From positions 2,361,588-2,425,587 of the forward strand of contig RPFO01000156.1 of NCBI GenBank assembly GCA_009746045.1: a stretch of DNA of 64,000 bases. The letters run 5' to 3'. The stretch comes from Mesostigma viride. Its lineage: Eukaryota > Streptophyta > Mesostigmatophyceae > Mesostigmatales > Mesostigmataceae. The stretch's first letter is position 1. Each line of letters starts with the position of its first letter. Positions 11,996 through 28,600 of this stretch are shown here, in pieces. The notes beneath the pieces were generated by a model, which searched no databases, was not told the DNA's origin, and saw only the letters and a list, made by a program, of their open reading frames with translations. A program made the translations under genes and the position numbers.

Positions 11996-13371
11996 TTAAT
12001 TAATTAATTAATGAATTAATTAATTAATTAACTAATTAACTAATTAATAGACACGTGACTGCGTCACGTGAGCATAAGTCCTCAGTGGGAGGGGAACATG
12101 GGATGGAATGGATGGTGTAAGCTACCTAGGTCGTAGTTACAGGGGTGTGGGCATGCACCGCGCGGCCCGAATCGCTATGAATGCCATACGCGGTCACACA
12201 CGGAGCCCCCACAGACTTGGGGGTGGTCTCCTTCATCACTACTTGCCATCTTTCCTTGCGCACCATCTGCCTCGATCCATATTACAGACAAACCAGGAGG
12301 CTGCCCGGTTGTGAGCCCGTCACGTCTAGTGTAGCACATGTCCATGCCGAGTCTATCACGAAAAGTCCACGTGGGTGGCGGCCCTGTCGCGCGCGGCCTG
12401 GGGCACGCCAGGTGAGGACATATCGCCCAGTCCGGGCGGGCTCAGTTGGTGCCAGCTAGTCTATATCTGATGTATCTACCTGATCTGTGCGGGCCAGGTG
12501 CCCGGCTAGGCCCAGGCGCCTGTGCCTAATAATGTGGGAAACATAGGGCAAATCAGCGTACAAATCCTCATTACTAATGTGCAAACCAAAGGGGATGTTA
12601 AGGGCCTTGCGCAGCATCTTGTTGACGGTGCCGTCGAGTCGTTGCTCCAGCTCCTGCGTCAGTGTCCAGGTCTTGGCGCCTTAGGTCCTGGTCAGAATGA
12701 CGACCTTGAAGAGGTCACGCTTGACGATCCGGGGTAGCCGGGCGGGGTTGCTCCACCAGCGGCGGTACGTGGTCATGGAGTTGCGTCCACGCCATGCCGA
12801 TCCGTGTCGTCATTTCGTCCTCGCAGTCGGGAAGCCAACTGCCGAGCAGCTTGAAGCGGCCTGAAGGAGGGTAGTTGACCTCGGTGTCGTCTAAGAGGCG
12901 CAGTGTAGGTGGGGGCCCTGCCATGCCGAGGGCCAGGGCCTCCGTTTTGGGGCTGATTTCTAGACCAACCGCCCGAGCCGGCCTCGAGCGCCAGGCAGTC
13001 CAGCCAAAGTTGGGCACTGACTCCGGCTTCTCGATGAGCGTGATGTCGTCGGCATAAATGAGGTCAGCTAGTAAATTCTGCTTGTTAGTCGGCCCCCCTT
13101 CGCCAATTAGCTCGTTCGTGATTGCTAGGCCAGGGGCACGGCCTGCAATGAGCACTAGCAAAGCGAGCACGTGCCTGGCGCATAACATAATGGCACTACA
13201 ATAATAAACAGGTACGGCGACAGGACGCAAACCTGCCAGACGCCGGTCTGCAGTGGGCATGGCGGGGCAATGCCGTGTTGAGTGCGCACCGAAGTGGTCG
13301 ATCCCTCATATACATCGTGCGGATGACGGTAATCAGGGGCGTGGGGACGCGAGCGCGAGCAAGTACAGCCC

Positions 13372-13384
13372 ATAGAGCGTCCCG
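13372..13384. repeat. Target-site duplication, left copy (LINE-A insertion)
   Basis: ATAGAGCGTCCC occurs here and again at about 13745-13756, bracketing the LINE-A insertion inside LINE-B. Removing the insert and one copy restores a continuous RT-like reading through this point of LINE-B. Confidence 0.8.
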
Positions 13385-13744
13385 CACCTTCAAAGAACAG
13401 CTAGTAGAGGACATGGGGGGCCTAGGCCTCTCTGTGATTTGGAAGAAGATGATGGACAAGGCCAAGTGGGCCCAGGTCATAGAGGACAACGAGCCCCCCC
13501 CAGTGGGGAAGCGCCCGCGTGTGCAATCCCGTGGGAGGCACGCCAGATAGCTCCCCTAGGGCAGCGTGCGGCTGCCTAGATCGATGTTGTAGTTAGAATG
13601 CTGTTAGATAGATGTAGTATGTAGCCGATGTAGATAGATTAGACCGGTAGGACTGTTTGCACCCATCCATCCATCCATCCATCCATCGGGGTTAATGCTC
13701 CGTGACTCCCCAACGGGAGCACGAGTCTAATTAATTAATTAACT
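13385..13744 (+). mobile_element. LINE-A: 5'-truncated LINE 3' end nested in LINE-B
   Basis: The insert starts within a coding end (TFKEQLVEDMGG...WAQVIED, like the C-terminal segment of LINE ORFs that precedes the stop at about 13548). It then has a 3' UTR with a (CATC)n run, the hairpin GTGACTCCCCAACGGGAGCAC and a tail of TTAA units. A 12-bp duplication of LINE-B sequence flanks it, which is direct evidence of retroposition after LINE-B landed. Confidence 0.85.
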
Positions 13745-14749
13745 AATAGAGCGTCCCAGAGGACAAAACCAAAAGCCTTGATGAAGTCGACGAAGATCAG
13801 GATGGCGGGAAACTCACCAGGTTGCAGGAGAGCGATTTCCTCGAAGAGGCGACGCGCGACGAAGATGGCCATATGCATGGCGATGTTGCGCCCAGGACGA
13901 AAGCCCATTTGACTTTCCCCTAGGTGACGTACAGTCGAGAGCAGAACGAAGGCGGTTGAGGATCATGCGCATGAACAACTTGAGTGCGGCGCTCTGGATG
14001 CAGACTCCTCGGTAGTTGGCGGGGTCGTCAGGGGAACCTTTGTTTTTGTACTGAACATAATACGGTAGCTGTGCTGCCACTCAGGAATCGGCGGCGCGTC
14101 GGCAAGCAGGATCCGGTTGCAGACGTCAAGCAGGAACCCCGTGAGCGCCGTCAGCTTACACCGGGGCTGTGAGCTGATCAGGTCCAACGGCGGCGTAGAA
14201 GCGGAGTTGCTTGGCGGCGGTGCTCAGCTCGAGCTCGGTGAATGGCGGTAGCTCGCCTGGGGTCGGCCAGGGGTTCCGTCAGGGCTGGGTACGTGTAGTC
14301 CTGCTCAGCGGCGGGCGGCGTGGGCGGCGCAGGGACGTCCGCCGGTGCTACTGCCAGGCGTGCGGCCGCCAGAGGGCCAAGCGGCGGAGGCGGCGGGGGG
14401 GCGCCGAGCAGCCGGGACTGGGAGGAATACCACTGGTCGAGCTGCTGCTGCGGTGAGCCAGAGAGCGTCCGCGGCGCCGGCTGCGCGCCGCCGGCGGGCC
14501 GTTGGGCGTGACGCAGGCGTGTCCAGGCGTACTTGCCGTGCTGGTCCTTGAGGTGGGCGAAGTACTCGCGGACATGAAGGTCCTCCTGCTCCTTGGTCGC
14601 CTGCCGGATGGCCGAGTGGTAATTGGCTTCGAGGCGGGCGTAGTGGGCGGGGTCGCGGTTGTCGCGCAGGGCGTGCCGGGCCTGGATGACGGCGGGGAGC
14701 CGGTGCAGGGCTGCAGGCTGGTGCTATACGCGTTCTAAAAAACACTTAC

Positions 14750-17700
14750 AACGCGATATATATATCTCCAAGGTGTCCACGCTGCGCACCCGGATGTCGT
14801 GCTCCTCGCCTACATGGACGATATCCATGCCCTTGGCCCGGCCGACGCTGTGGTTGCCGCCCTGGCTGCCCTTGAAGTGGCCATGGCGGCCATCATTAAC
14901 CTTCGGCTCACCCTGACCCCAAGTGTGCAGTCTTTTCGCCCCAGGGGGACTGCTCTGGCTTCCCCGCGGCTATCCCGGGGGCATTGGCGCGGGCGCCTGG
15001 TTTCTCGTGCCTGGGCGTCCCTGTGGGTGACCCTGACTACGTCGAAGAGGAGCTCCGGGCCACCGTGGAACAGCGCACCCATGTCCTTGAGACTTGGGCG
15101 CGCCTCAAGGACCCCCAGACCAAAGGGCTCCTCCTGTGGTTTTGCGCCCACCCGCGGGTGGTTCACTGGCTCCGTGGCGCTCCCCCCACTTGGTGCGGCT
15201 TGCCGCGGAAGGCCATGACGAGCGCATTCAGGCCGCCTTGCAGGTGCTCCTCCCCGGCCCTAGCCTGCCAGCTCACTCCATGCGCTTGGCCACCCTCCCC
15301 TGCCGCATGGGCGGGTGTGGGCTCACCCGCGCCGCCCGCCTCGCCCCCGCCGCCTTCCTTGGCTCTGTTGCTCAGGCCTTGGCGGAGATCCGCCGGTTGG
15401 TCCCCAGCGCCGTCAGCGCCATTCCCGACTTGGTCACCCCATCCCCCTTCCCCTTTGTGCAGGCTGTGCAGGATTCTTACCTCGGGATCCAGCAGGCTTG
15501 CGACCTCGTAAGCCCCGCTCAGGCCGTCCACCGTCGCCTGCCCCGGGGCACGCCCGGCGTGTCCACTGTTGTCAGTCCTAGTGTCTTCCCTGCCTGCGTT
15601 CATGAAAAACAACAAAAGACCTACGCGGGTATACTACACTGTGCCGACTGGATGGGTCTGCATGCGAGCTTGAACGATCAGGGGAAGGCTTGGCTTCACT
15701 CCGTTTCCCTTGAGGGGAGCGTGGGGTCCGCATTCCTGCGCGCCCTCCCCATGAGCCCTTTGTTCACACTGGTTCCGGCCCTTTACGCCATCGCTCTCCG
15801 CCACCAGCTCTTTGCCCCGCAACCTCTCATCACGGCGGGTGCGTCCTGCGGCAGCTGCGGGCTTGCTCTGGATACTACTGGGACGCACTACATCGCGTGC
15901 ATGGGTGGCCAGCAGAACCAGAACTGGTTCCTCTATCAAAGAGACAACCAGCGCAGGCCAGAAATCGGGAGAATCCGGACCATGGTAGCTCGAGCCTGCC
16001 GTTATCTTTTCCGCGTTTTCGAGTCGTTCAGGATGATGAAGATGAATGGTGATGGAAATGTGTATCCTTGTGCATTGAAATTATGGCTGGCTTACGTGTG
16101 GAGCGACTAGATGACCTAGACGGTGGGGCCGGAAACAGCATGCTTGATCAGGGCGTGTGTTTCTAGCCTAACTGGCCGGGAGTGTCTAGTGGTGAGCACC
16201 ATTGCTGCGATCGCTCTCCCACCATTTACGAGGAAATACCCGCAAATGGAAAACCACTGAAAAGGTCTAGCTAGTCAGTCATCACGTTAGCCATGCCATG
16301 ATTCCAAACGTCCAAGAACTGCACACGGTGCAAAGGCAAAAAGCCGGAGGACAGCACTTTCAAATGTGCGGCGGGAACCAAAAGCCCGCGGATGCCAGAA
16401 AACATCGTGTTGCGGCAGCGACGCGACGATGTGGACAACGAATCCAGTGCCAAGCTCGGAACGGCCGCAAAGGAGATCTGGCATCACAGGGTTCAGATGT
16501 GCGGAGATACTATGCGATCCAGCCGGTCCACGACCTGTTTGTAGAGCTTGTGCCAAGGGGCAGCACCGAACAGATGTGGGTGACGTTGCAAAAAACATCG
16601 GACTTGACGGAGCATAATGGCTCGGTCATAGTCTTTGACCAATAAACGCTGCAAGAGTTCAACAAGAGTCGTGATGAAATCAACACGATAAGAACAAAGA
16701 CGGGAAAAACGATGTAACTGAGAAAGAACAACACCATATTTTGCTGTGTGGGAAAGGAGACTGTGAATATCGGGGTAACGAATAAAAGGAATTTGCTGGT
16801 ATTTAGGATCCTTGCGCTTATCATAGACAGCCGTACGCCAGCCCTTCTTGTTATGGGTAATGTTAAGATCGAGGTAATTGCAATGAGTATCCTCCGACGT
16901 GAGCTTTAATGTGAGGGACGCTTGCGGGTAGATGCCAGGCAGACCAGCGGTGATATACAAATGGGTTGCGAAATCAGGGTTGTCGAAAGCGATGACATCA
17001 TCAATGTATCGACATGTATGGATAAAACGCCTGATGAGAACATCATCGTTTGAGGCAATGAGATTCTCCATGAATGCAAGCTCATAAGTGTATAGATAGA
17101 GGTTTGCAAGGAGCCCGGCACAGTTAGTGCCCATAGGGATGCCGATAGCTTGTTGGTATACATTGCCCGCAAAACAGATGAAGGTGTTATCAACAAGATA
17201 AGAGATCCAATGGACAAGGTCAGCCTTCGTGATAATATAATTATAACCATCCCGCACGATAGCACCTGCCGCGATCCCTGAGAGCCACGTTGCCGTGGGC
17301 TTGGTCTGAGAAACACGCACGTGCAGGTGGTTGCGCCCGTGAGGCCTACGTGCATACAGACGAGTAAGGAGGCTATCTAAACGAGCTTTCAAATCGTGCA
17401 AATCTAGTGTGGTATATAGAGTGGTGAAATCATAGGTGGCTATGGGCATAGGTATACGTTTCTCTGCTGCTGTCTTAGAACGGCTAAGGGCGGCAAGGCG
17501 TAGGCGTACTTGGGCTGAGTCTATGACGATCCAACTACCAGCGCATTCATACCCGGCATTCGACAGCACCTCCACCCATAATGCATTGGCTTCGGGGAGA
17601 AGAGCATTCAAAGCATGGCAGATGAGTTTCGAGAGAGGCATCAGTGGGGCTGAATGCGACGCAGCAATGGTGCGCAAAGCAACAGGAGTTTTGTGCAGCT

Positions 17701-18561
17701 TAAGAGTGAGATACAGATATGGGAACGTAGTGGTGGTGGCGCGTCGCTGCCGCTTAAGGAATGCCCGAGCAAAAATGTTTTGGCTGTGCAGAAAAGCCTA
17801 TCTATCTCCATACCGCTCTCCTCCGGGTGGTGTGTGCCATGGTTCGGTCGGTCTTTCCCCACTCCACCATCAAGTGCCAGGACGCGGATGGGGCCGCCCT
17901 CTACTCACCCAACCACCGCCCCGACATTACCGTGCTTGACTACGACGGGCAGGGTTGCCACCTGCTCATCGATGTCTCCGTGGCTCGGCCGCTTTCCGGT
18001 CGCCACATCCTCCGGGCGGCTGTGGATGCCGGCGCTGCTGCCGCTGTGGCTGAGCGCGACAAGTTTGCCTCCTACGGCAATGTGGGGCCCCACCGGGTCA
18101 TCCCCTTTGTCCTTGAGGAGTTCGGGGCCATGGGCCCCAAGACAGCGGAGTTTTTCCACGAGTGCTGCCAGCGCCGTGAAGACCGCCTCGACCTCGAGGG
18201 TCAGACCGCCCCGTGGTCGGCCCGTACGTGGTCCTCGTATTGGCGGCAGCGTCTGTCACTCGCCCTCACTCGCAGCGTGGCTGATGTGTTATTCCGCCGC
18301 ACCCGGGCCGACTTTGTCGCGACCCATGCGGTCTAGATTCCTTCCAGGCCTGCATGGTGGGCCGGCAGCGCTGTTGCTGCGTGTAGTTTTGTGATGTATA
18401 GTTAGTTGTACCTTGTGCCGCTGGCGTGATCCTTGGATGTCTGTGTCAGATTACTATTAATTTCTTCAGGGTTATTCTTCCAGTTCTCGGGTTTTTCCTT
18501 ATGTTGCATGCCTATCTCACCTCCGTAATCTATCCTTCTCAATGAATATATATATCGCGTT
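14750..18561 (+). mobile_element. LINE-C: non-LTR retrotransposon with C-terminal restriction-like endonuclease
   Basis: Plus-strand pieces, in order: an RT palm with AYMDD (14811-14822 encodes YMDD); an RT thumb and linker (FLGVPVGDPDY near 15010; RMGGCGL near 15310); a zinc motif CGSCGLALDTTGTHYIACM (about 15845-15905, Cys-x2-Cys...His...Cys); the PLE insertion; then a restriction-like endonuclease region with RPDITVLDYDG and LLIDVSVARPL (about 17910-17990), ending at the stop near 18336. RT with a C-terminal zinc motif and PD-(D/E)XK-like nuclease is the R2/CRE-style arrangement, whose members are usually site-specific. Two frameshifts (about 14965 and 15180) and the PLE make it inactive. 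Perfect 16-bp inverted flanks (14750-14765 and 18546-18561) bound it, and no poly(A) is present. Confidence 0.8.
15933..17800 (-). mobile_element. Penelope-like element (PLE) inserted in LINE-C
   Basis: On the minus strand, a long frame (start of the visible Met at 17677, open further upstream to about 17790, stop at 16493) encodes a PLE-type reverse transcriptase: LTLKLHKTPVALRTI, TYDFTTLYTTL, GIPMGTNCAGLLANLYLY and CRYIDDVIAF, in family order. The PLE RT is the relative of telomerase RT. No GIY-YIG endonuclease follows the RT, so it is either an endonuclease-lacking type or has lost an N-terminal domain by 5' truncation. The 3' region (15933-16414) is repeated alone at 3393-3876 and, in part, at 32541-32752. 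The insertion separates the zinc motif of LINE-C from its nuclease, so the PLE is the younger of the two. Confidence 0.85.
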
Positions 18562-18589
18562 CTAATTAAAAAAACACGGGTTAAATAGG

Positions 18590-19308
18590 ACAGCACTTGA
18601 GAGAAGCTAGGGCGTCCTTCCTCATTCTCATTGTGTGTAGGGGTTGAAGGTTCCTTTATTGGTACCCAAGTGACGCAGTCTACGTGATAATTAATAAATT
18701 AACTAATTAATCAGACATAAATATCCTGGACCTGGAAGTCTAACTGAGGCCGGCCATGCAAGGACATAACGAACAACCACTAGGCTCGACCTGAGAGCTT
18801 GGTGTGTGCATCACCTAAAAAGGTACACTAATCTATTCGATGTGTCCACCTAGTTCGCTTGCGGGTCTGGCCACGTGGCCAGCTCCACGCTTAGGCGCCT
18901 AAAGCTACTGCTACTAGCGACCGAGAATTGTACAGATGTAAGTCAGCATACAAACTAACATCATTGCAAAGAGCTTCGCAACCAGATTCTGCATCACAAT
19001 GACAGTCAAAAGTTTACTCAATCCACACTGAAAGCCACAACATTAACATTCCAAAAACAGAGGCAGCCAGAGGCAATTGTTTACAAGGGCTGTCACTTTT
19101 GTCCAGCGGCAACTTACAGACCTGGACTCGTGAGCACCAACTGCTTATCAACAGCAAGCTCATGCCCCCCCCCCCCCCCCCTACAAAACTCACAGAGCCA
19201 ACGGGCACCTCATCAGCTCCACTCAATGCTCCGCAAAACTGACTCCTGGGTTGGCGTCACTTTGCCAAAAGTTAGCCGAGCCTCGGTTGCCACTACCTGC
19301 GCACGGCC
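18590..19308. other. Intergenic, with a LINE-B tail copy and the ankyrin-gene 3' flank
   Basis: At about 18660-18712, GTGACGCAGTCTACGTGAT followed by TTAA-type units is a LINE-B 3'-end remnant. On the minus strand, TGTAA signals at about 19080 and 19112 lie downstream of the ankyrin-gene stop and may be its poly(A) signals, because TGTAA is the usual signal in chlorophycean algae. Confidence 0.5.
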
Positions 19309-23738
<4,430 letters not shown>

Positions 23739-23764
23739 CTGCACCCAGACAGGGACCACCGTGC

Positions 23765-23875
23765 CGGTAGGCAATAGGCAGCCGGCAGCCGGCAGCCGGC
23801 AGTAGGCAGTAGGCAGTAGCAGTCAGCAGTGGGCAGCGGGCAGCGGGCAGCGGGCAGCGGGCAGCAGGGAAGGCA
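23765..23875. repeat. Imperfect 7-bp GGCAGCC/GGGCAGC repeat
   Basis: A run of CAGCCGG, AGTAGGC and CAGCGGG units just upstream (in transcription) of the first recognisable ankyrin exon. Confidence 0.8.
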
Positions 23876-23881
23876 GTATCG

Positions 23882-24289
23882 TTGCATAGGAACGCCCAGT
23901 CTCGCATGTGCAACCAGACACATATTAAGGCACATACGGGCGCGAACACGCGTGTGCAAGCACACACAGACAATGCAAATGGGGAGATTTTCTATGCCCG
24001 GTTATGGCCCAACTGCGGAGAGCTTGACAGTCTGTCCCATGTTCTCGGCAAGAAAAGCATAGCAAGGCAGCCTTGGTCTATTGCGCTACTGGCCGAGCAC
24101 GGCTTTGGCCAGGAAGTGCCTAGCCTTGTGTATCTACCCCTTGCCATGGCATGCGACTGCGTCACGCATGGACAATGGGAGCGGGATAAACGACAAGTGG
24201 GGAAGAACGTAGGACGAAAGATGTCAGCAATACTTACAGTGCAGTGCAGCCGTTGGAATCCGTTGCATCTAGGTCGTCCTTGGCTATGA
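23882..24289 (+). other. Unrecognised plus-strand ORF, possible retroelement scrap
   Basis: The 135-codon frame contains CGELDSLSHVL followed by a His/Trp-rich stretch, faintly like the Cys/His tail of LINE ORFs. No other support was found. It may be spurious. Confidence 0.25.
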
Positions 24290-25299
24290 CGCATTGCTGG
24301 AAAAGTGCCATGTTTTTCGCCTCCACGGCGGCCATGATAGGTGGGCATTCCCCGTCGTCGGATGCCATAGTCGCGATCAGAGGTGCACGGTAAAAAGGTG
24401 TTCTAATACCTGTGTTAATAAAGGGTGGTGCACGCGATTAGGTTGGTTGGCACATTGGCGCACAGGCACGTGCAACGACACCTTGGCGTTTCTTCCGTCT
24501 ACCATAAACCTAGGAAAATCGTAATTGAGCTAGACTCAACACTGGGAGTCCTCAGGCCTGATCTGGCGGTGGGAAATGTCTACGCAAGATTCGATATGTA
24601 ATGCTAGGGAAACTGCGTTTGCCGCCAATGCATCATTGTCATGGACAGTAATCACAGCCCCGGATTTTCTACACCGCAAACACCTCGGCTGAGCCAGGCC
24701 TAGCTTGCGAGCATGGTAGCTATGGCTATGAATATACACGTACCACAATATTGGTCGCGCTCATCATGCACGTGTTCTCTGGACTTTCTCTGGGTTGCCC
24801 CTCAGCGTACATACCGTTACTGTAATAAGTGATCGTTACAAAATACAACGATTCACGTAGCAGCACGTAGCCACTTCTTCCAATCAGGGTTCCCTGGAAG
24901 AGTGCTCCAGGAATTTTTTATACCCGTGAAACTGCCGTGAACTCAAAAATTTGCAGTACAGGTAGATAGACGTAGTATATCGAGTATATATTGCGTACCA
25001 CAGGAATCCGACGGCATCCTGGCTAGGAAGTAGGAATGGCGATATAGTGTGAAGTGCGTGGCCCAATGGGAATAAGCTGAACTGAACTGTACTGCACTGT
25101 ACCACTCAGCAGATATGAATCGGCCTTGGTTGGTTTTCGAACGACATGACGCGTGCTGATCGCGGGACCAACGAACCGGGCAAGGAAATATGCCCGTGTT
25201 TGTCCTGTGAGCCGTGCAACGTGCGCCATAGCACGCATCGGAAATACGGGCGACTGAGCTGTACTCCTGAGCTCAGGCGCTGATAATTAGAGAAGGAAA
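24290..25299. other. Divergent intergenic region between the ankyrin and OEP37-like genes
   Basis: This should contain both promoters and the missing 5' exon(s) of the ankyrin gene. I could not identify a TATA box or the exon with confidence. Confidence 0.4.
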
Positions 25300-25650
25300 A
25301 TGGAGCGCATTACCTTCGACGATGACGAAGACAAGGTGTACATGACGAACAAGCAGAAGGAGGACGAGCTGTGGAGTATGCAGAAGCGGTTTAAGCTCTC
25401 CTCTGAATATGACAGCGAAATGCAGTATGCTGTCCACAACATTACTGCCAAATTATTTAAAAATGGGGCCGCGAAGTTGAAAGCATCGTTTCGGGCCCCG
25501 GGCTTGAAGCACACCGGCTGGCCCCCTCTGCTGTCCCTGCGGCACAACAATGTGGAAGCCTCGTATGACGTCGGCACCAAGAGCACCACGCTTTCCCTGA
25601 TGAAGGGATTGGGCAAGAATGCCCGCGCTCGGCTTGATTATGACATCACC
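25300..25650 (+). CDS. OEP37: OEP37-like exon 1
   Basis: Starts at MERITFDDDED and ends GACATCACC|GTACGT, 117 codons, phase 0. Confidence 0.85.
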
Positions 25651-28600
25651 GTACGTTGCAATTTCTTTGCAGTCGCGGTTCTCGGACATGCAAAAACCTC
25701 ACAAACGGTTACCTCCCTGCCACGTGGCATAATGTACGCCCTGGAGATGCATTACTTGGTCTCACGGGCGTGCGCACCAAATTTCCTGCGTTTTGTTGTT
25801 GGCACACCAGAATAATTCGAAGGTGGTCGAGCTCCGTGGTGAAGCAGGGAAGGCTGCAGAGGCCACGGCGAGGTTTGGCATCGGTGTGAGGTCCTTGGTA
25901 GGTTAACGGTCACGCTACCACCAATCGGCCCCCCCTTGCAACCCCTTTCCTTTGTGTGGTCAACGGGCCATCCTGCCTGGGATCTGAACGCAGCTTTGGT
26001 TTTAATTTTTTTTTTTTTCGGGGGGGGGGGGGAGGGAATGTCAAGAATTGCGGTGCACACCCATTGTCCTGTTCTAAAGTTCTTCACTAGGCTCGACATA
26101 GATTCTCTGCAGGTGACGTGTGCGAGCAGATTGGGCAATGCCTGCCAGCTGGCCCCACTCATAATCCTGCATATGGGTTCGGATAAGGGTTTAGGGCAGC
26201 TGATGTGCCCACGCACTGCTGTGCAAAGGCACTGCTGCACTGCTGTGCAAATGCAGCAGTGCTACCAACCCTCAGGTAAGATAGTCGCCCTTATGTGCTT
26301 GGAAGTTGGCACTGGGTCCAGCACGGATTCCACTCCTGGGTCCACACGTGGGCATTCACATGCGCCCAAACACTCAGTCCGATACGATAGTGGCCACACA
26401 AACAACACACACACATACAAACCACACACACACACACACACAACACACACACACACAAAACACACATACACACACAACACATGTGTATGTTCTTCTCTGC
26501 TCAGGGAATGAGCTACGCACGCGCATCGCTTGTGTCAATTACTAGGGGGGAAGTAACAATCAAATCTACACCGCCGTGACAGTGGAATGTACACCGTTGT
26601 GGCAATCGAATATGCACCGCCGTGCCCACCATCGCTGTCCCTAAATAGCTACCCCTACCAGAAGTGTCTCGGTCGCAGCTATCCCTATATGGCTACTCCT
26701 ACCAGAACTAATTCTGTCGCAGCTATCCCTATTGGACTACTCCTGCCAGAACTATCTCTGTCGCAGCCATCCCTATATGGCTGCTCCTACCATATGTGAA
26801 TTTTATTAGTCAAGTTTAAACATTTGTTCAATTTGGAACCCAATGGCAAACCCCACACCAACGTTCCCTGCATCTCCTCACCCACCCCCCACACCAACAC
26901 TACTGGCATCTCACCCACCCCCCGTGTCCGCACTTTTGGCATCCGCGCTGCCAGCTGAGTGGCCTGCTGAGCCTGCCCGTCGGCCTGCTCCAGTACTCGC
27001 ACTACGTGGACGAGGGCGTGTCGCCAGGTGTCAGCGGGTTCACCGGGATCCCGATCCGCGGCGGCATCTTCATCGTGGGGGGGAGCCTCGCGATGCGTGC
27101 GGCGGAATTAAAGTACAAGTGGAAGGTGGGTGGTAACAACTTGCTCTGAAGCACAAGTGGAGGGGGGGTGGACATCTTATTGTGGTATCAGACTAAATAG
27201 TATCAGACTTAAGACAGTATTAGACTAAAGACAGTATCAGACTAAAGACAGTATTCGACTCAAGACAGTATCAGACTAAAGACTGTATTAGATGTAAGTA
27301 GCCCTAGTGGAAGGTGGTGCGGCAGAAGGTGATCGAAGCACAAGTGAAATGTGGGTGGAAATTTTATGCTACTACTACTAGGTTTTATACTATAAATAGA
27401 TTTTTACTACTACTAGGTTTTATGCTACAAATAGATTTTTTACTACTACTAGGTTTTATGCTACAAATAGATTTTTTACTACTACTAGGTTTTATGCTAC
27501 AAATAGATTTTTTACTACTACTACTAGGTTTTATGCTACAAATAGATTTTTTACTACTACTACTAGGTTTTATACTACAAATAGATTTTTTACTACTACT
27601 AATAGGTTTTATGCTACAAATAGATTTTTTACTACTACTACTAGGTTTTATGCTACAAATAGATTTTTTACTACTACTAGGTTTTATACTACAAATAGAG
27701 TTTTTACTACTACTAATATAATAAGAAGTACAAGTTGAAAGCGTGTGCGGCGGACTCAAGCGGAAGGTCAGCGGTGAATAAGATCATAATTGAAGCACAA
27801 GCGGAAGGCATGTGACGGATTAGATTATTTTTGAAGCACAAGTGCAAGGTGGGTCGTGGATTAGACTAGAATTGAAGTACAAGTGGAAGGTGCGTAATGG
27901 ACTACATTGTGAAAAGTGGAAGCGGAAGTTGGTGGGTACAGCTTGAACCGAAGCACAAGTAGAACGTGCGTGGCGTTGGAGGAGGCCTGTCGGTTAGCTA
28001 TTTTACCCGCGCTCTACCAAGAGGAGATGTTCCTGTGTGTGCATGATGTTACTTGGGACGGTGCATGAGTGCGAACGTGAACCCACCCATAGGAACCTCT
28101 TCCTACCTATAGTACCTTGTCCTACCTGTAGGAACCTCTTCCTACCTATAGTAAACCTCTTCCTACCTATGGTAACCTTATCCTACCTGTAGGAACCTCT
28201 TCCTACCTATATTAAACCTCTTCCTACCTATGGTAACCTTGTCCTACCTGTAGGAACCTCTTCCTACCTATAGTAAACCTCTTCCTACGTATAGGCAGAC
28301 ATCCCACCTCGTCTTTCGGAACACGAAGGGACCTACAAATAGGGGAGTTGGATCGCAGATCTTTGAGAGATGCATGACAGATGCAAGTGCAAGGGGCGCA
28401 GAATGCAGCCGGGGATGCCAGCATGGTGTTGGTCCGCTGCAATGCTTCGGGGTTCGTGCTCTGTACCGTGTGCCGCGTCGAGTGTGGCGTATGATGTATG
28501 ACTTCGTGAATCAAACACAGCACTCCAGCTTTCTTGCATGCGCTGGTTGTCTCATGGACATGCCGCCATGCCGTGTGCCGTGTAATGTATCGACGTGTGC

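Larger units (their letters stand above)
12001..14745 (-). mobile_element. LINE-B: 5'-truncated non-LTR retrotransposon with TTAA tail
   Basis: Read on the minus strand, the order is: an RT-proximal linker (14640-14250, with HYARLEANYHS and AWTRLR-like motifs); reverse transcriptase with KNKGSPDDPANYRG (about 14040), GFRPGRN (about 13905) and FVDFIKAF (about 13790); then YADD (13045-13056, the polymerase metal-binding Asp pair); then a C-terminal RRLGLAGHLAR motif (about 12510). The 3' end carries TCACGTG...CACGTG and TTAA-type units (12001-12060). The frame is broken by frameshifts, for instance between the 14080-13814 and 13900-13750 pieces, and by in-frame stops near 12455. No endonuclease domain is left at the 5' end. 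LINE-A is inserted within the RT domain. It is a dead copy. Confidence 0.85.

Noticed and set aside
14211-14745. Plus-strand and alternative minus-strand ORFs rich in Pro/Arg/Ala
   Set aside because: Shadows of the LINE-B linker, which reads in the third minus-strand frame.
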